64,000 nt of DNA from Streptomyces spiralis (GTDB lineage: Bacteria; Actinomycetota; Actinomycetes; Streptomycetales; Streptomycetaceae): the NCBI RefSeq assembly GCF_014654675.1, contig NZ_BNBC01000009.1:124001-188000 (forward strand), in the 5' to 3' direction. Within the stretch, counting starts at the first letter, position 1, and the number at the start of each line of letters is the position of its first letter. Of this stretch, positions 35,603 through 43,677 are shown one piece after another. The notes beneath the pieces were generated by a model that saw nothing but the letters and a program-made list of their open reading frames with translations, was not told where the DNA came from and searched no databases. Position numbers and translations under genes: made by a program.

Positions 35603-37276
35603 GTGGGGAAGAGAAGGCGCGTCGCCGAGCGACGGAAGACGAGTCCGGCCGTGGTCGGCAGTGTGATCGCCGTGGTCGCCGTCGGCGCCGGTGTCGGTGC
35701 GTACGCGCTGTACGGCGGTGGTGCCGCGGCCGAGGACCAGACCCGGACCACGTCGGCGAGCGGCCACCGGAAGGTGCCCACCGGCCCCCTGTCGGCGGCC
35801 GAGGTGCAGACCACGGCCGGGCGCTTCCTGTCGGCCTGGCAGCAGGGCAGGCCGACCGAGGCGGCGGCCACGACCAGCGACTCCGCCGCGGCCGGCGCCC
35901 TGCTCATCGGTTACGCCAAGGACGCGTACCTCAAGGACGTCACGCTGACCGAGGGCACCCCCAGCGGCGGCAAGGTCCCCTTCCACGTCAAGGCGACGGT
36001 GTCGTACAAGGGCCTGAGCAAGCCGCTGTCGTACGACAGCGCGCTCACCGTCGTGCGCCGCGCCACCGACGGCGCACCGGTGGTCGACTGGCACGCCTCC
36101 GTCGTCCACCCCGACCTCAAGGACGGCGACAGGCTGGTCACCGGCGAGTCCGGCACCCCTCCGGTCAAGGCCCTGGACCGGAACGGCGGCGAGCTGACCG
36201 CCGCCAAGTACCCGTCGCTGGGCACGGTGCTGGACGGGCTGCGCGACAAGTACGGCAAGACGGCCGGCGGCAAGGCGGGCGTCGAACTGCGTGTGGTGCG
36301 CGGCACCGCGTCGAAGAAGGCGGAGCTGCCCGACAAGACGCTGGCCGAGCTGAGCAAGGGCACCCCGGGCACGGTGAAGACGACGCTGAGCCCCAGCCTC
36401 CAGGCCGCCGCCGAGGAGCAGGTGTCCGAGCAGAAGCGGGCGTCGGTGGTCGTGATGCGCCCGTCGACGGGTGAGATCCTCGCCGTGGCGAACACCGGCC
36501 ACGGCTTCAACACCGCCTTCCAGGGCTCCCTCGCGCCCGGCTCCACGATGAAGATCGTGACCTCGACGATGCTGTTCGAGAAGGGGCTCGTCACCCCGGA
36601 CGCCTCGCACCCCTGCCCCAAGACGTACAAGCTCGCCGGCTGGACGTTCCACAACGACGCCGACTCCGAGATCAAGAAGGGCAGCTTCAAGTTGAGCTTC
36701 GGGGCCTCCTGCAACAACGCCTTCATCGATTTCGCGCCGAAGCTGTCCAACAGCGACCTGACGAAGGAGGCCCAGCAGGTCTACGGCCTCGGCCTGAACA
36801 ACTGGGCCATCGGCGTGCCGTCGTTCGACGGCGCCGTCCCGGTGCAGAGCGGCGCGCAGATGGGCGCCTCGCTGATCGGGCAGGGCGGGGTGCGCATGAA
36901 CCCGCTGAACATGGCGTCGGTGTCGGCGACGGTGCAGGCGGGCGTCTTCCACCAGCCGTACCTGGTGGACCCCTCGGTGGACCATCGCACGCTGGCGAAG
37001 GCCTCGCGCACGATGTCGTCGAAGACCCGGGCGCAGCTGAAGGACGTCATGGCGTACACCGCGGCGTACGGCACGGCGGCCAAGGCGATGTCCGGGGTCG
37101 GCGGCGACGTCGGCGCCAAAACCGGCTCCGCCGAGGTCGACGGCCAGAAGATGCCGAACGGCTGGTTCACCGCCTACCGTGGTGATCTCGCGGCGGCGGG
37201 CGTCGTCCAGGCGGGCGGCCACGGCGGCGACACCGCGGGGCCGATCGTGGCGGCTCTGCTGAAGATGGGCGGCTGA
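35603..37276 (+). CDS. Penicillin-binding protein (class B-type transpeptidase, second of pair)
   Basis: 557 residues with the same architecture as its upstream neighbour: basic N-terminus, membrane helix (VVGSVIAVVAVGAGVGAYALYGG), NTF2-like domain, and transpeptidase motifs STMK (PGSTMKIVTS), SCN (GASCNNAFID) and KTG (AKTGSAEVDG). The GTG at 35603 (VGKRRRVAERRK) is preferred over the longer frame to 35516; GGAAGG/AAAGGA lies just upstream. It is separated from the first PBP by 167 bases, so it could have its own promoter. It converges on ssgE. Confidence 0.92.
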   Translation: MGKRRRVAERRKTSPAVVGSVIAVVAVGAGVGAYALYGGGAAAEDQTRTTSASGHRKVPTGPLSAAEVQTTAGRFLSAWQQGRPTEAAATTSDSAAAGALLIGYAKDAYLKDVTLTEGTPSGGKVPFHVKATVSYKGLSKPLSYDSALTVVRRATDGAPVVDWHASVVHPDLKDGDRLVTGESGTPPVKALDRNGGELTAAKYPSLGTVLDGLRDKYGKTAGGKAGVELRVVRGTASKKAELPDKTLAELSKGTPGTVKTTLSPSLQAAAEEQVSEQKRASVVVMRPSTGEILAVANTGHGFNTAFQGSLAPGSTMKIVTSTMLFEKGLVTPDASHPCPKTYKLAGWTFHNDADSEIKKGSFKLSFGASCNNAFIDFAPKLSNSDLTKEAQQVYGLGLNNWAIGVPSFDGAVPVQSGAQMGASLIGQGGVRMNPLNMASVSATVQAGVFHQPYLVDPSVDHRTLAKASRTMSSKTRAQLKDVMAYTAAYGTAAKAMSGVGGDVGAKTGSAEVDGQKMPNGWFTAYRGDLAAAGVVQAGGHGGDTAGPIVAALLKMGG

Positions 37277-37291
37277 GCGAGCGAGGTCCGT

Positions 37292-37657
37292 TCAGTGGTG
37301 GACCATGGCCCTGCTGGTCGCCGCGGCGGCCGTGTAGGTGCGCCGCAGGAATCTCAGCAGCGTCCTGGTCTCGAACTCCACCACCGAGACGCCCTGCGCG
37401 GAGTGGAACTCGACCACGGCCTGCACCCGGCCGCAGGGCCACACCCGCACCGGTCCGCTGCCGACGGGGGCGCGCAGCCCCTGTTCGAGCAGCGACCGGG
37501 GGAACCTCCACTCGTGCGGGCCGGGCAGCGCGATCCTCACCGAGTGCGGGTCGTTCTCCGGGTCGTAGCGCAGAGCGACCGGGACGGCGCCGTGCTCGTC
37601 CACGGAGTTGTCATCGGTGACTATGTGGGCTCGCGCGTACTGTTCGACTACAGGCAT
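37292..37657 (-). CDS. ssgE: SsgA-like protein (sporulation/cell division), SsgE-type
   Basis: 121 residues, the normal size of the SALP family, which is restricted to morphologically complex actinomycetes and controls septum-site localisation and spore wall events. Features are VPVALRYDPENDPHSVRIAL near the N-terminus, EWRFPRSLLEQGL, GPVRVWPCGR and the C-terminal VVEFHSAQG. Position next to the PBP pair matches the SsgE locus of S. coelicolor. ATG 37657 has a GAGGGG site upstream. SsgE is linked to spore separation there; role here is by analogy. Confidence 0.88.
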   Translation of the reverse strand: MPVVEQYARAHIVTDDNSVDEHGAVPVALRYDPENDPHSVRIALPGPHEWRFPRSLLEQGLRAPVGSGPVRVWPCGRVQAVVEFHSAQGVSVVEFETRTLLRFLRRTYTAAAATSRAMVHH

Positions 37658-37797
37658 CAGACGGCCCCTCACACTCGGTGACCTACCCGGCAACTACTTT
37701 TCCGTTTTGTTACCAATGTCCCATATTTTCTGATTTACACATCCTGGCGGCCGGCCGCTCAGATGTGGTGGCGACTGTGATGACGACCTCCTCGCTC

Positions 37798-37828
37798 TTG
37801 CAACCAGTTCGCAACAAGCCACTATCAT
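37798..37828 (+). promoter_or_regulatory. Probable Nur box and leaderless promoter of the ECF operon
   Basis: TTGCAA-CCAGT-TCGCAA at 37798-37814 matches the Nur consensus tTGCaa-N5-ttGCAA at 11 of 12 positions. The same TTGCAA can act as the -35, with TATCAT (37823-37828) as the -10. The start codon lies 7 bases after the -10 and there is no Shine-Dalgarno, so the mRNA is probably leaderless. A bound repressor would cover the -35 and spacer. Confidence 0.7.
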
Positions 37829-37834
37829 CGAACG

Positions 37835-38887
37835 GTGCATGTGCCTGACGGATTCATCAACGCCCCTACGTCCGCCGCCGCCGGAGTGGTCGCCGCCGGT
37901 GCCCTCGCGGTGAGCCTGCGCGGCGCGCGCCGGGAGCTCGACGAGCGCACCGCACCGCTGGCCGGCCTGGTCGCCGCGTTCATCTTCGCGGTGCAGATGC
38001 TCAACTTCCCCGTCGCGGCCGGCACCAGCGGCCACCTCCTGGGCGGGGCGCTCGCCGCGATACTCGTGGGCCCCTACACGGGGGTCCTGTGCGTCTCCGT
38101 CGTCCTGCTCATGCAGGGCATCCTCTTCGCCGACGGCGGGCTGACCGCGCTCGGCGTCAACATCACCGACATGGCGATCACCACGACGGTCGTGGCGTAC
38201 GCCGTCTTCCGCGGCCTGGTTAAGGTGCTGCCGCGCCGCCGCCGCTCGGTCACCGTCGCCTCCTTCGCCGCCGCGCTCCTCTCCGTCCCTGCCGCCGCCG
38301 TCGTCTTCACGCTGATCTACGCGGTCGGCGGCACCACCGACGTGTCGATCGGCAAGGTCGCCACCGCGATGATCGGCGTGCACGTCCTCATCGGCATCGG
38401 CGAGGCCGCGATCACCGCTCTGACCGTCGGCGCCGTCATCGCCGTACGGCCGGACCTGGTGTACGGCGCGCGCGGGCTGCAACAACGGCTGAAGCTGCGG
38501 GTGAACGGCGAGCTGGTAGACGCCCCCGCCGCCGAGCCCGCGCCCGTCCCGACAGCGGCGCGCTCGCACCGCAAGCTGTGGATCACCGGCCTGGTCACCT
38601 CGCTCGTCCTCGCCGGCTTCGTCAGCTTCTACGCCTCGGCCAGCCCCGACGGCCTGGAGAAGGTCGCCCACGACCACGGCATCGACAAGAAGGAGGAGCG
38701 GCACACCTCCGCCGACTCCCCGCTCGCCGGCTACGGCGTGAAGGACGTCTCCGACGCCCGGCTGTCCGGCGGGCTCGCGGGCGTGATCGGCGTCGGCTCC
38801 ACCGTCGTCGTGGGCAGCACCGTCTTCTGGGTGGTGCGCAGGCGCCGTACGGCCGCCTCCTCCCGTCCCTCTTCGCAGGCCGCCTGA
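37835..38887 (+). CDS. nikM: ECF transporter substrate-binding subunit, CbiM/NikM-CbiN/NikN fusion
   Basis: 350 residues. It starts with the metal-coordinating N-terminus MHVPDGF (His2 is a metal ligand in Cbi/NikM proteins), followed by 6-7 membrane helices of the S component. The C-terminal third has two more helices flanking a soluble loop with GLEKVA and LAGYGV, matching the CbiN/NikN module, so M and N are fused. The Nur-type box makes nickel more likely than cobalt (inference). The GTG at 37835 lacks a ribosome-binding site. Its stop overlaps the next start. Confidence 0.9.
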   Translation: MHVPDGFINAPTSAAAGVVAAGALAVSLRGARRELDERTAPLAGLVAAFIFAVQMLNFPVAAGTSGHLLGGALAAILVGPYTGVLCVSVVLLMQGILFADGGLTALGVNITDMAITTTVVAYAVFRGLVKVLPRRRRSVTVASFAAALLSVPAAAVVFTLIYAVGGTTDVSIGKVATAMIGVHVLIGIGEAAITALTVGAVIAVRPDLVYGARGLQQRLKLRVNGELVDAPAAEPAPVPTAARSHRKLWITGLVTSLVLAGFVSFYASASPDGLEKVAHDHGIDKKEERHTSADSPLAGYGVKDVSDARLSGGLAGVIGVGSTVVVGSTVFWVVRRRRTAASSRPSSQAA

Positions 38888-39648
38888 TGGGGGCCGGGCA
38901 CGCACACCGGCTGTACCGGCACGGGCACTCGCCCGTGCACGCGCTGCCGCCGCACACGAAGCTCGCCGCGGCCTTCGCCTTCGTCGTGGTCGTGGTGTCG
39001 ACCCCGCGCGAGGCGATGTGGGCCTTCGCGCTGTACGCCGTGCTGCTCGCGGTCGTCGCGTCCGTGGCGCGCGTGCCCGCCGGTTTCCTGCTCGGACGGC
39101 TGCTGATCGAGATCCCGTTCGTCGCCTTCGCCGTGCTGATGCCGTTCGTGGCGGAGGGCGAACGGGTCGACGTCCTCGGCATGTCCCTGAGCGTGAGCGG
39201 TCTGTGGGGCGCGTGGAACGTGCTCGCCAAGGGCACGCTCGGGGTCGCCGCGTCCGTGCTGCTGGCGAGCACGACCGAGCTGCGCGAGCTGCTGCTGGGC
39301 CTGCAGCGCCTGAAGCTGCCCCCGCTGCTGGTCCAGATCGCCTCCTTCATGATCCGCTACGGCGATGTGATCACCGACGAGATGCGGCGCATGCGGATCG
39401 CCCGGGAGTCGCGCGGTTTCGAGGCGCGCGGCATCCGGCACTGGGGGGTGCTCGCCAAGTCCGCGGGCGCGCTGTTCATCCGCTCCTACGAGCGCGGGGA
39501 GCGGGTGCATTTGGCCATGGTGAGCCGCGGCTACGCCGGTTCGATGCCGGTCATCGACGAGGTGACCGCCTCACGGGCGCAGTGGTCGTACGCCCTCGCC
39601 CTCCCCTGTGCCGCGCTCGTCGTCTGTCTGCTGGGATGGGTCCTGTGA
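38887..39648 (+). CDS. nikQ: ECF transporter transmembrane subunit (CbiQ/NikQ)
   Basis: 253-residue integral membrane T component with 5-6 helices. The coupling-helix motifs are visible as RESRGFEARG and, further on, MVSRGYAGS, each with the Ala-Arg-Gly-type signature that binds the ATPase. The ATG overlaps the nikM stop (TGATG). It acts with the MN fusion and the downstream ATPase to import a divalent metal. Confidence 0.92.
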   Translation: MGAGHAHRLYRHGHSPVHALPPHTKLAAAFAFVVVVVSTPREAMWAFALYAVLLAVVASVARVPAGFLLGRLLIEIPFVAFAVLMPFVAEGERVDVLGMSLSVSGLWGAWNVLAKGTLGVAASVLLASTTELRELLLGLQRLKLPPLLVQIASFMIRYGDVITDEMRRMRIARESRGFEARGIRHWGVLAKSAGALFIRSYERGERVHLAMVSRGYAGSMPVIDEVTASRAQWSYALALPCAALVVCLLGWVL

Positions 39649-40397
39649 CTGTGCCTTCTCTCGAGGTCTCCGGCCTCGCCTTCGCCTACCCCGACGGGCA
39701 CCAGGCCCTGTTCGGCGTCGACTTCTCCATCGCGCGCGGGGAGCGGGTGGCCCTGCTCGGCCCGAACGGCGCCGGGAAGACGACCCTCGTCCTGCATCTC
39801 AACGGCATCCTCGGGGGCGGGACGGGCACGGTGACGGTGGCCGGGCTGCCGGTCGGCAAGCGGCACATGGCCGAGATCCGGCAGAAGGTCGGCATCGTCT
39901 TCCAGGACCCGGACGACCAGCTGTTCATGCCGACGGTGCGGGAGGACGTGGCGTTCGGACCGGCGGCGGCCGGCCTGAAGGGACCGGAGCTCGAGCGGCG
40001 GGTGCGTTCGGCCCTGGAGCGGGTCGGCATGCAGGACTTCGCCGACCGCCCGCCGCACCACCTCTCCTTCGGCCAGCGCCGCCGGGTGGCCGTGGCGACG
40101 GTGCTCGCCATGGAACCGGAGATCCTGGTCCTGGACGAGCCGTCGTCCAACCTCGACCCGGCCTCGCGCCGCGAACTCGCCGACATCCTGCGCTCGCTGG
40201 ACGTGACGGTGCTCATGGTCACCCACGACCTGCCGTACGCGCTGGAGCTGTGCCCGCGCTCGCTGATCCTGAGCGACGGGGTGATCGCGGCGGACGGCCC
40301 GACGGGCGAGCTGCTCTCCGACGACGCGCTGATGGGCGCCCACCGCCTTGAACTGCCGTTCGGCTTCGACCCGCGCTCGGTGACGGCGAGGACCTGA
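39645..40397 (+). CDS. nikO: ECF transporter ATPase (CbiO/NikO)
   Basis: 250-residue ABC ATPase. Walker A GPNGAGKTT, Q-loop FQDPDDQLFMPTV (ECF type), signature LSFGQRRRVAVA (with F in place of the usual G), and Walker B ILVLDEPSSNLD. The GTG at 39645 overlaps the nikQ stop (GTGA); ATG 39636 is an alternative. It is the only ATPase in the operon, so it probably works as a homodimer. Confidence 0.93.
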   Translation: MTVPSLEVSGLAFAYPDGHQALFGVDFSIARGERVALLGPNGAGKTTLVLHLNGILGGGTGTVTVAGLPVGKRHMAEIRQKVGIVFQDPDDQLFMPTVREDVAFGPAAAGLKGPELERRVRSALERVGMQDFADRPPHHLSFGQRRRVAVATVLAMEPEILVLDEPSSNLDPASRRELADILRSLDVTVLMVTHDLPYALELCPRSLILSDGVIAADGPTGELLSDDALMGAHRLELPFGFDPRSVTART

Positions 40398-40507
40398 CCC
40401 CCGAGGAATCGCAGGCGGCACGCCTGTGTTGCACTCACTGTCGCAGGTGATGGACGGATACGAGCGCCGAGCGGCAAGTGGCGAGCGACAGCGACAGGAG
40501 TGCGGAC

Positions 40508-41719
40508 GTGGACGTGAACGGTGCGGTGGCCGAGGGCTTCGAGCCGGTCAGGGACGCGTTCGCGGGGAACTTCACCGCGCGGGGCGAGCGGGGCGCGGCG
40601 GTCGCGGTGTACCGGGACGGGCACAAGGTCGTCGACCTGTGGGCCGGGACCCGGGACGTGGACGCCGTCGCCGACGGCACGGCGGACGGTACCGCGGGTG
40701 GTCCGGCCGGCGGTGCGGCGCCCTGGGAGCGGGGCACCGCGCAGATCCTGCGCTCGGCGACCAAGGGCGTCGCCGCCGCCGTGCTCCTGCTGCTGCACCA
40801 GCGCGGGGAGCTGGACCTGGACGCCCCGGTGGGCACCTACTGGCCCGAGTACAAGGCGGCCGGCAAGGAGCGGACGCTGGTGTGGCACCTCCTGGCCCAC
40901 CGGGCGGGCGTGCCCGTGCTGGACCGGCCGCTCACGCCCGCGCAGGCCGCCGATCCGGTGCTCGGCGCGGAGGCGGTGGCGGCCCAGGCGCCCGTGTGGG
41001 AGCCGGGCGCGGACCACGGCTACCACGCGCAGACGTACAGCTGGCTGACGGGCGAGCTGGTGCTCAGGGTCACCGGCCGCACGATCGGCCAGTGGATCGC
41101 GGACGAGATAGCCGGGCCGGTCGGCGCGGACCTGTGGGTCGGCCTGCCGGAGGGCGAGGCGCCGCGCGTGGGCCGGGTGGGGCGCGTCGAGCCCCCGGCC
41201 ACCGAGAGCGGCGCACTGCGGACCCGCCCCCGGCGTGCGGTCGCCGAGGCCTACGCCGACCCGTACTCCCTCACCCGCCGCGCCTTCGGCGCGATCACCC
41301 CGCAGCCCGACGAGAACGACCCCGCGTACAAGGCGGCCGTCCTGCCCGCCTCCAACGGCATCGCGACGGCCGAGGGCCTGGCCCGCTTCTACGCCTCGCT
41401 CATCGGCGAAGTGGACGGCGGGGTACGCCTGTTCACGCCGGAGACGGCGGCCCGCGCCCGCGCGGAGGCCTCGGCGGGCCCGGACCGCGTCCTCGTCGTC
41501 CCCACCCGCTTCGGCCTCGGCTACATGCTGCACGGCAGCGCGTCCCCGCTGCTCGCGCCGGGCTCCTTCGGCCACCCGGGCCGCGGCGGCGCGCTCGGCT
41601 TCGCCGACCCGGAGTCGGGCATCGCCTTCGGCTATGTCACCAACGGCTTCCGCACCAGTGTGACGGCGGACCCGAGGGCCCAGGCGCTGGTACGGGCCGT
41701 GCGGGCGTCACTGGCGTAG
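40508..41719 (+). CDS. Serine hydrolase of the beta-lactamase/EstB esterase family
   Basis: 403 residues. SxxK is visible as SATK (LRSATKGVAAAV), the Tyr motif as YHAQTYSWLTGEL, and a C-terminal HPGRGGALGF in place of a KTG. This is the family VIII esterase pattern rather than a true beta-lactamase. No signal peptide is seen, so it is probably cytoplasmic. The GTG at 40508 has CAGGAG 7 bases upstream; the longer frame begins at 40478. It is convergent with the DUF1876 gene. Confidence 0.88.
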   Translation: MDVNGAVAEGFEPVRDAFAGNFTARGERGAAVAVYRDGHKVVDLWAGTRDVDAVADGTADGTAGGPAGGAAPWERGTAQILRSATKGVAAAVLLLLHQRGELDLDAPVGTYWPEYKAAGKERTLVWHLLAHRAGVPVLDRPLTPAQAADPVLGAEAVAAQAPVWEPGADHGYHAQTYSWLTGELVLRVTGRTIGQWIADEIAGPVGADLWVGLPEGEAPRVGRVGRVEPPATESGALRTRPRRAVAEAYADPYSLTRRAFGAITPQPDENDPAYKAAVLPASNGIATAEGLARFYASLIGEVDGGVRLFTPETAARARAEASAGPDRVLVVPTRFGLGYMLHGSASPLLAPGSFGHPGRGGALGFADPESGIAFGYVTNGFRTSVTADPRAQALVRAVRASLA

Positions 41720-41771
41720 GCACGGCGCCGGAACCGGACGCAGGGCTTTCAGCGGGGCCCCAGCAGGGTCT

Positions 41772-42047
41772 TCAGATGTGGATCGGCTGGGACGTGCGGC
41801 CCGACGCCTGGTCGATCTCCTCGTGCGCTTTGGTGAGAAGCTCCATGGCCAGCTCGTTCAGCGCGCGTGCCCCGGCGATCTCCTCGCCGACGCGTGGCTG
41901 ATTGGAATCGGTGCGGTGCCTGCTTGCCCGCCCGTGCGACCGGACCTCGCTGCCGTCGGGCAGTCGCACCAGAGCCGCCGCCCGCGTGTGCTGGTCGTCC
42001 TCCTGGAACTCGAGCTCGACGTGCCATCCCACGGCAGTCATCATCAT
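41772..42047 (-). CDS. DUF1876-type small protein
   Basis: 91 residues, soluble. It has the alpha-beta pattern of the DUF1876 (dsRBD-like) family: WHVELEFQEDDQHTRAAALV, then RLPDGSEVRSHGRASR and a helix ending in RALNELAMELL. Function is unknown; members are common in streptomycetes. Four nearby Met codons compete as start; ATG 42047 lies 8 bases after GGAGG. It lies downstream of the DMT transporter gene on the same strand, about 110 bases away. Confidence 0.85.
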   Translation of the reverse strand: MMMTAVGWHVELEFQEDDQHTRAAALVRLPDGSEVRSHGRASRHRTDSNQPRVGEEIAGARALNELAMELLTKAHEEIDQASGRTSQPIHI

Positions 42048-42160
42048 GACCATCACCTCCGGAACACCTCCTTCCAGGGTGCTCCTTTCGCCGCCGACAC
42101 GCAGCATCAGCCCCAACCCGCGGGCGGCGACCGGGCCCTGGCCCCAGGCGGCAGCCGGCC

Positions 42161-43006
42161 CTAACCCGCGTGCAGCATCAGCCCGATGCCGACGACCAGC
42201 AGCCCGGCGGCCGCCAGGCGAGGGGCGCCGAAGCGCTCCTTGAAGAAGAGGGCGCCGATGGCGGCGCCGACGAGGATGGAGGACTCCCGCAGCGCCGAGA
42301 CGGGGGCGAGGTCCGCCCTGGTCTGCGCCCACAGGACGAGGCCGTACGCCGTGACGGACAGGACGGCACCGAGCAGGCCGAGCGCGGCGTGGGGACGCAG
42401 CGCGGCGACCGTCCGGGGGCGCAGGCGGTGGACGGCGTACGCCGGGATGACCAGGCCCTGGACCGCCATCAGCCAGGCGATGTAGCCGAGGGGTGTGCCG
42501 GAGGCGCGGACGCCGAGGCCGTCGACGACCGTGTACGCCGCGATCGACAGCCCGGTGGCCAGCGCGGCCCCGACCGCCGCCCAGTTCGGCCGCCGTCCGC
42601 GCAGCCCCCACAGCGCGACCCCGGTCAGCCCCGCGCACGACAGCGCGATGCCCGCCGCGACCCAGCGGTCGGGCACCTCGTGCGCGAAGACGGCGGCCAG
42701 CACCGTGACGACGAGCGGTGCCGTGCCGCGCGCGATCGGATACGCCTGCCCGAAGTCACCGAGCCGGAACGACGTCATCAGCAGTGCGTAGTACACGATG
42801 TGGATGGCGGCCGACGCGCACAGGTACGGCCAGGCGCCCGCCGCCGGCACGGCGGTGAACGCGGCCAGGACGGCGCCGATCAGCAGCCCGCCGCCGGAGA
42901 TCAGGGTGAACCCGACGAGCTTGTCCGGGATCCTGTGCGCGAGCGCGTTCCAGCAGGCATGCGTGACCGCGGCCACCAGCACGGCCGCCGTGACCAGCGG
43001 CGTCAC
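42161..43006 (-). CDS. DMT-superfamily (EamA) transporter
   Basis: 281-residue membrane protein with 10 predicted helices in two EamA repeats (for example GGGLLIGAVLAAFTAV and ESSILVGAAIGALFFKE). Probably an exporter of small metabolites; substrate not evident. The GTG at 43006 overlaps the ybaK stop (GTGA), so it is coupled to it. Confidence 0.88.
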   Translation of the reverse strand: MTPLVTAAVLVAAVTHACWNALAHRIPDKLVGFTLISGGGLLIGAVLAAFTAVPAAGAWPYLCASAAIHIVYYALLMTSFRLGDFGQAYPIARGTAPLVVTVLAAVFAHEVPDRWVAAGIALSCAGLTGVALWGLRGRRPNWAAVGAALATGLSIAAYTVVDGLGVRASGTPLGYIAWLMAVQGLVIPAYAVHRLRPRTVAALRPHAALGLLGAVLSVTAYGLVLWAQTRADLAPVSALRESSILVGAAIGALFFKERFGAPRLAAAGLLVVGIGLMLHAG

Positions 43007-43518
43007 GCAGTGCGCTCGCGCACGTCCACGAGCGTGCCGCCGGCGTGGGCGACGAGCTCCTTCGGCTCCATCGGGAAGACGGTGTACGGAGTGCCGGCCG
43101 CCGCCCAGACGACGTCGTGGCCGAGCAGCCCCCGGTCGGCGAGCACCCGGGTGCGGGTACGGTGCCCGAACGGCGGCACGCCCCCGATGGCATACCCGGT
43201 GGTCTCCCGTACGACATCGGCCTTGGCGCGGCTGACCTTGCCCGCGCCCAGTTCCTCGCGGACGCGCTCGACGTCCACCCGGGAGCCGCCGTCCATGAGC
43301 ACCAGCACCGGCTCGCCGTCCACATCGAAGACCAGCGACTTGCAGATCTGGCTCAGCTCGCACCCCACGGCCGCGGCGGCCTCGACGGCGGTCCGAGTGG
43401 CCTCGGGAAACCGGCGCACCTCACCGGCCAGCTCCCCGATCCCCATCTCCCGCAACGCCTCGACGAACCTGGGGTGAGCTCCTGATCCTCCGGCGTCGGT
43501 GGTGGCAGTCGTCGTCAT
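43003..43518 (-). CDS. YbaK/aminoacyl-tRNA deacylase-domain protein
   Basis: 171 residues. The YbaK/ProX fold shows the family pattern: CELSQICKSLVF (with the conserved Lys), VLMDGGSRVD, GAGKVSRAKADVV, TGYAIGGVPPFGH, and a C-terminal FPMEPKELV. Members hydrolyse mischarged Cys-tRNA(Pro) or Ala-tRNA(Pro). ATG 43518 is preferred to a longer low-complexity start at 43650. It is translationally coupled to the DMT transporter. Confidence 0.92.
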   Translation of the reverse strand: MTTTATTDAGGSGAHPRFVEALREMGIGELAGEVRRFPEATRTAVEAAAAVGCELSQICKSLVFDVDGEPVLVLMDGGSRVDVERVREELGAGKVSRAKADVVRETTGYAIGGVPPFGHRTRTRVLADRGLLGHDVVWAAAGTPYTVFPMEPKELVAHAGGTLVDVRERTA

Positions 43519-43589
43519 GCCGGGCAGGCTAGCCCGCCGGCCGCACGGGTCACGAGCGAATTCCCCCCGGCGGGGCGAGGGCACGTGCG

Positions 43590-43619
43590 GCGAAGGCCGG
43601 TGAGGCGAAGGCCGGTGAG
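43590..43619 (-). repeat. Tandem 15-bp repeat beside the MMPL terminator
   Basis: The unit GCGAAGGCCGGTGAG occurs twice in direct succession (43590-43604 and 43605-43619). The second copy shares its 3' part with the left arm of the adjoining terminator, suggesting local slippage duplication. Confidence 0.85.
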
Positions 43620-43655
43620 GGTGCAGCCCCGTCCCCACGGGCACCCTCACCGGCC
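43610..43655 (-). terminator. Terminator of the MMPL exporter gene
   Basis: GGCCGGTGAGGGTGC (43610-43624) and GCACCCTCACCGGCC (43641-43655) form a perfect 15-bp stem with a 16-base loop, 23 bases after the exporter stop on the minus strand. Confidence 0.88.
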
Positions 43656-43677
43656 GGTCGGCGAAGAGCCGTCCGCG

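Noticed and set aside
37658-37834. Cobalamin riboswitch upstream of the ECF operon.
   Set aside because: The gap has only 177 bases, no B12-box-like sequence was seen, and the promoter appears leaderless, leaving no room for a riboswitch.
40508-41719. True class C beta-lactamase.
   Set aside because: No signal peptide, and the KTG box is replaced by an HPGRGG motif; this is the family VIII esterase pattern.
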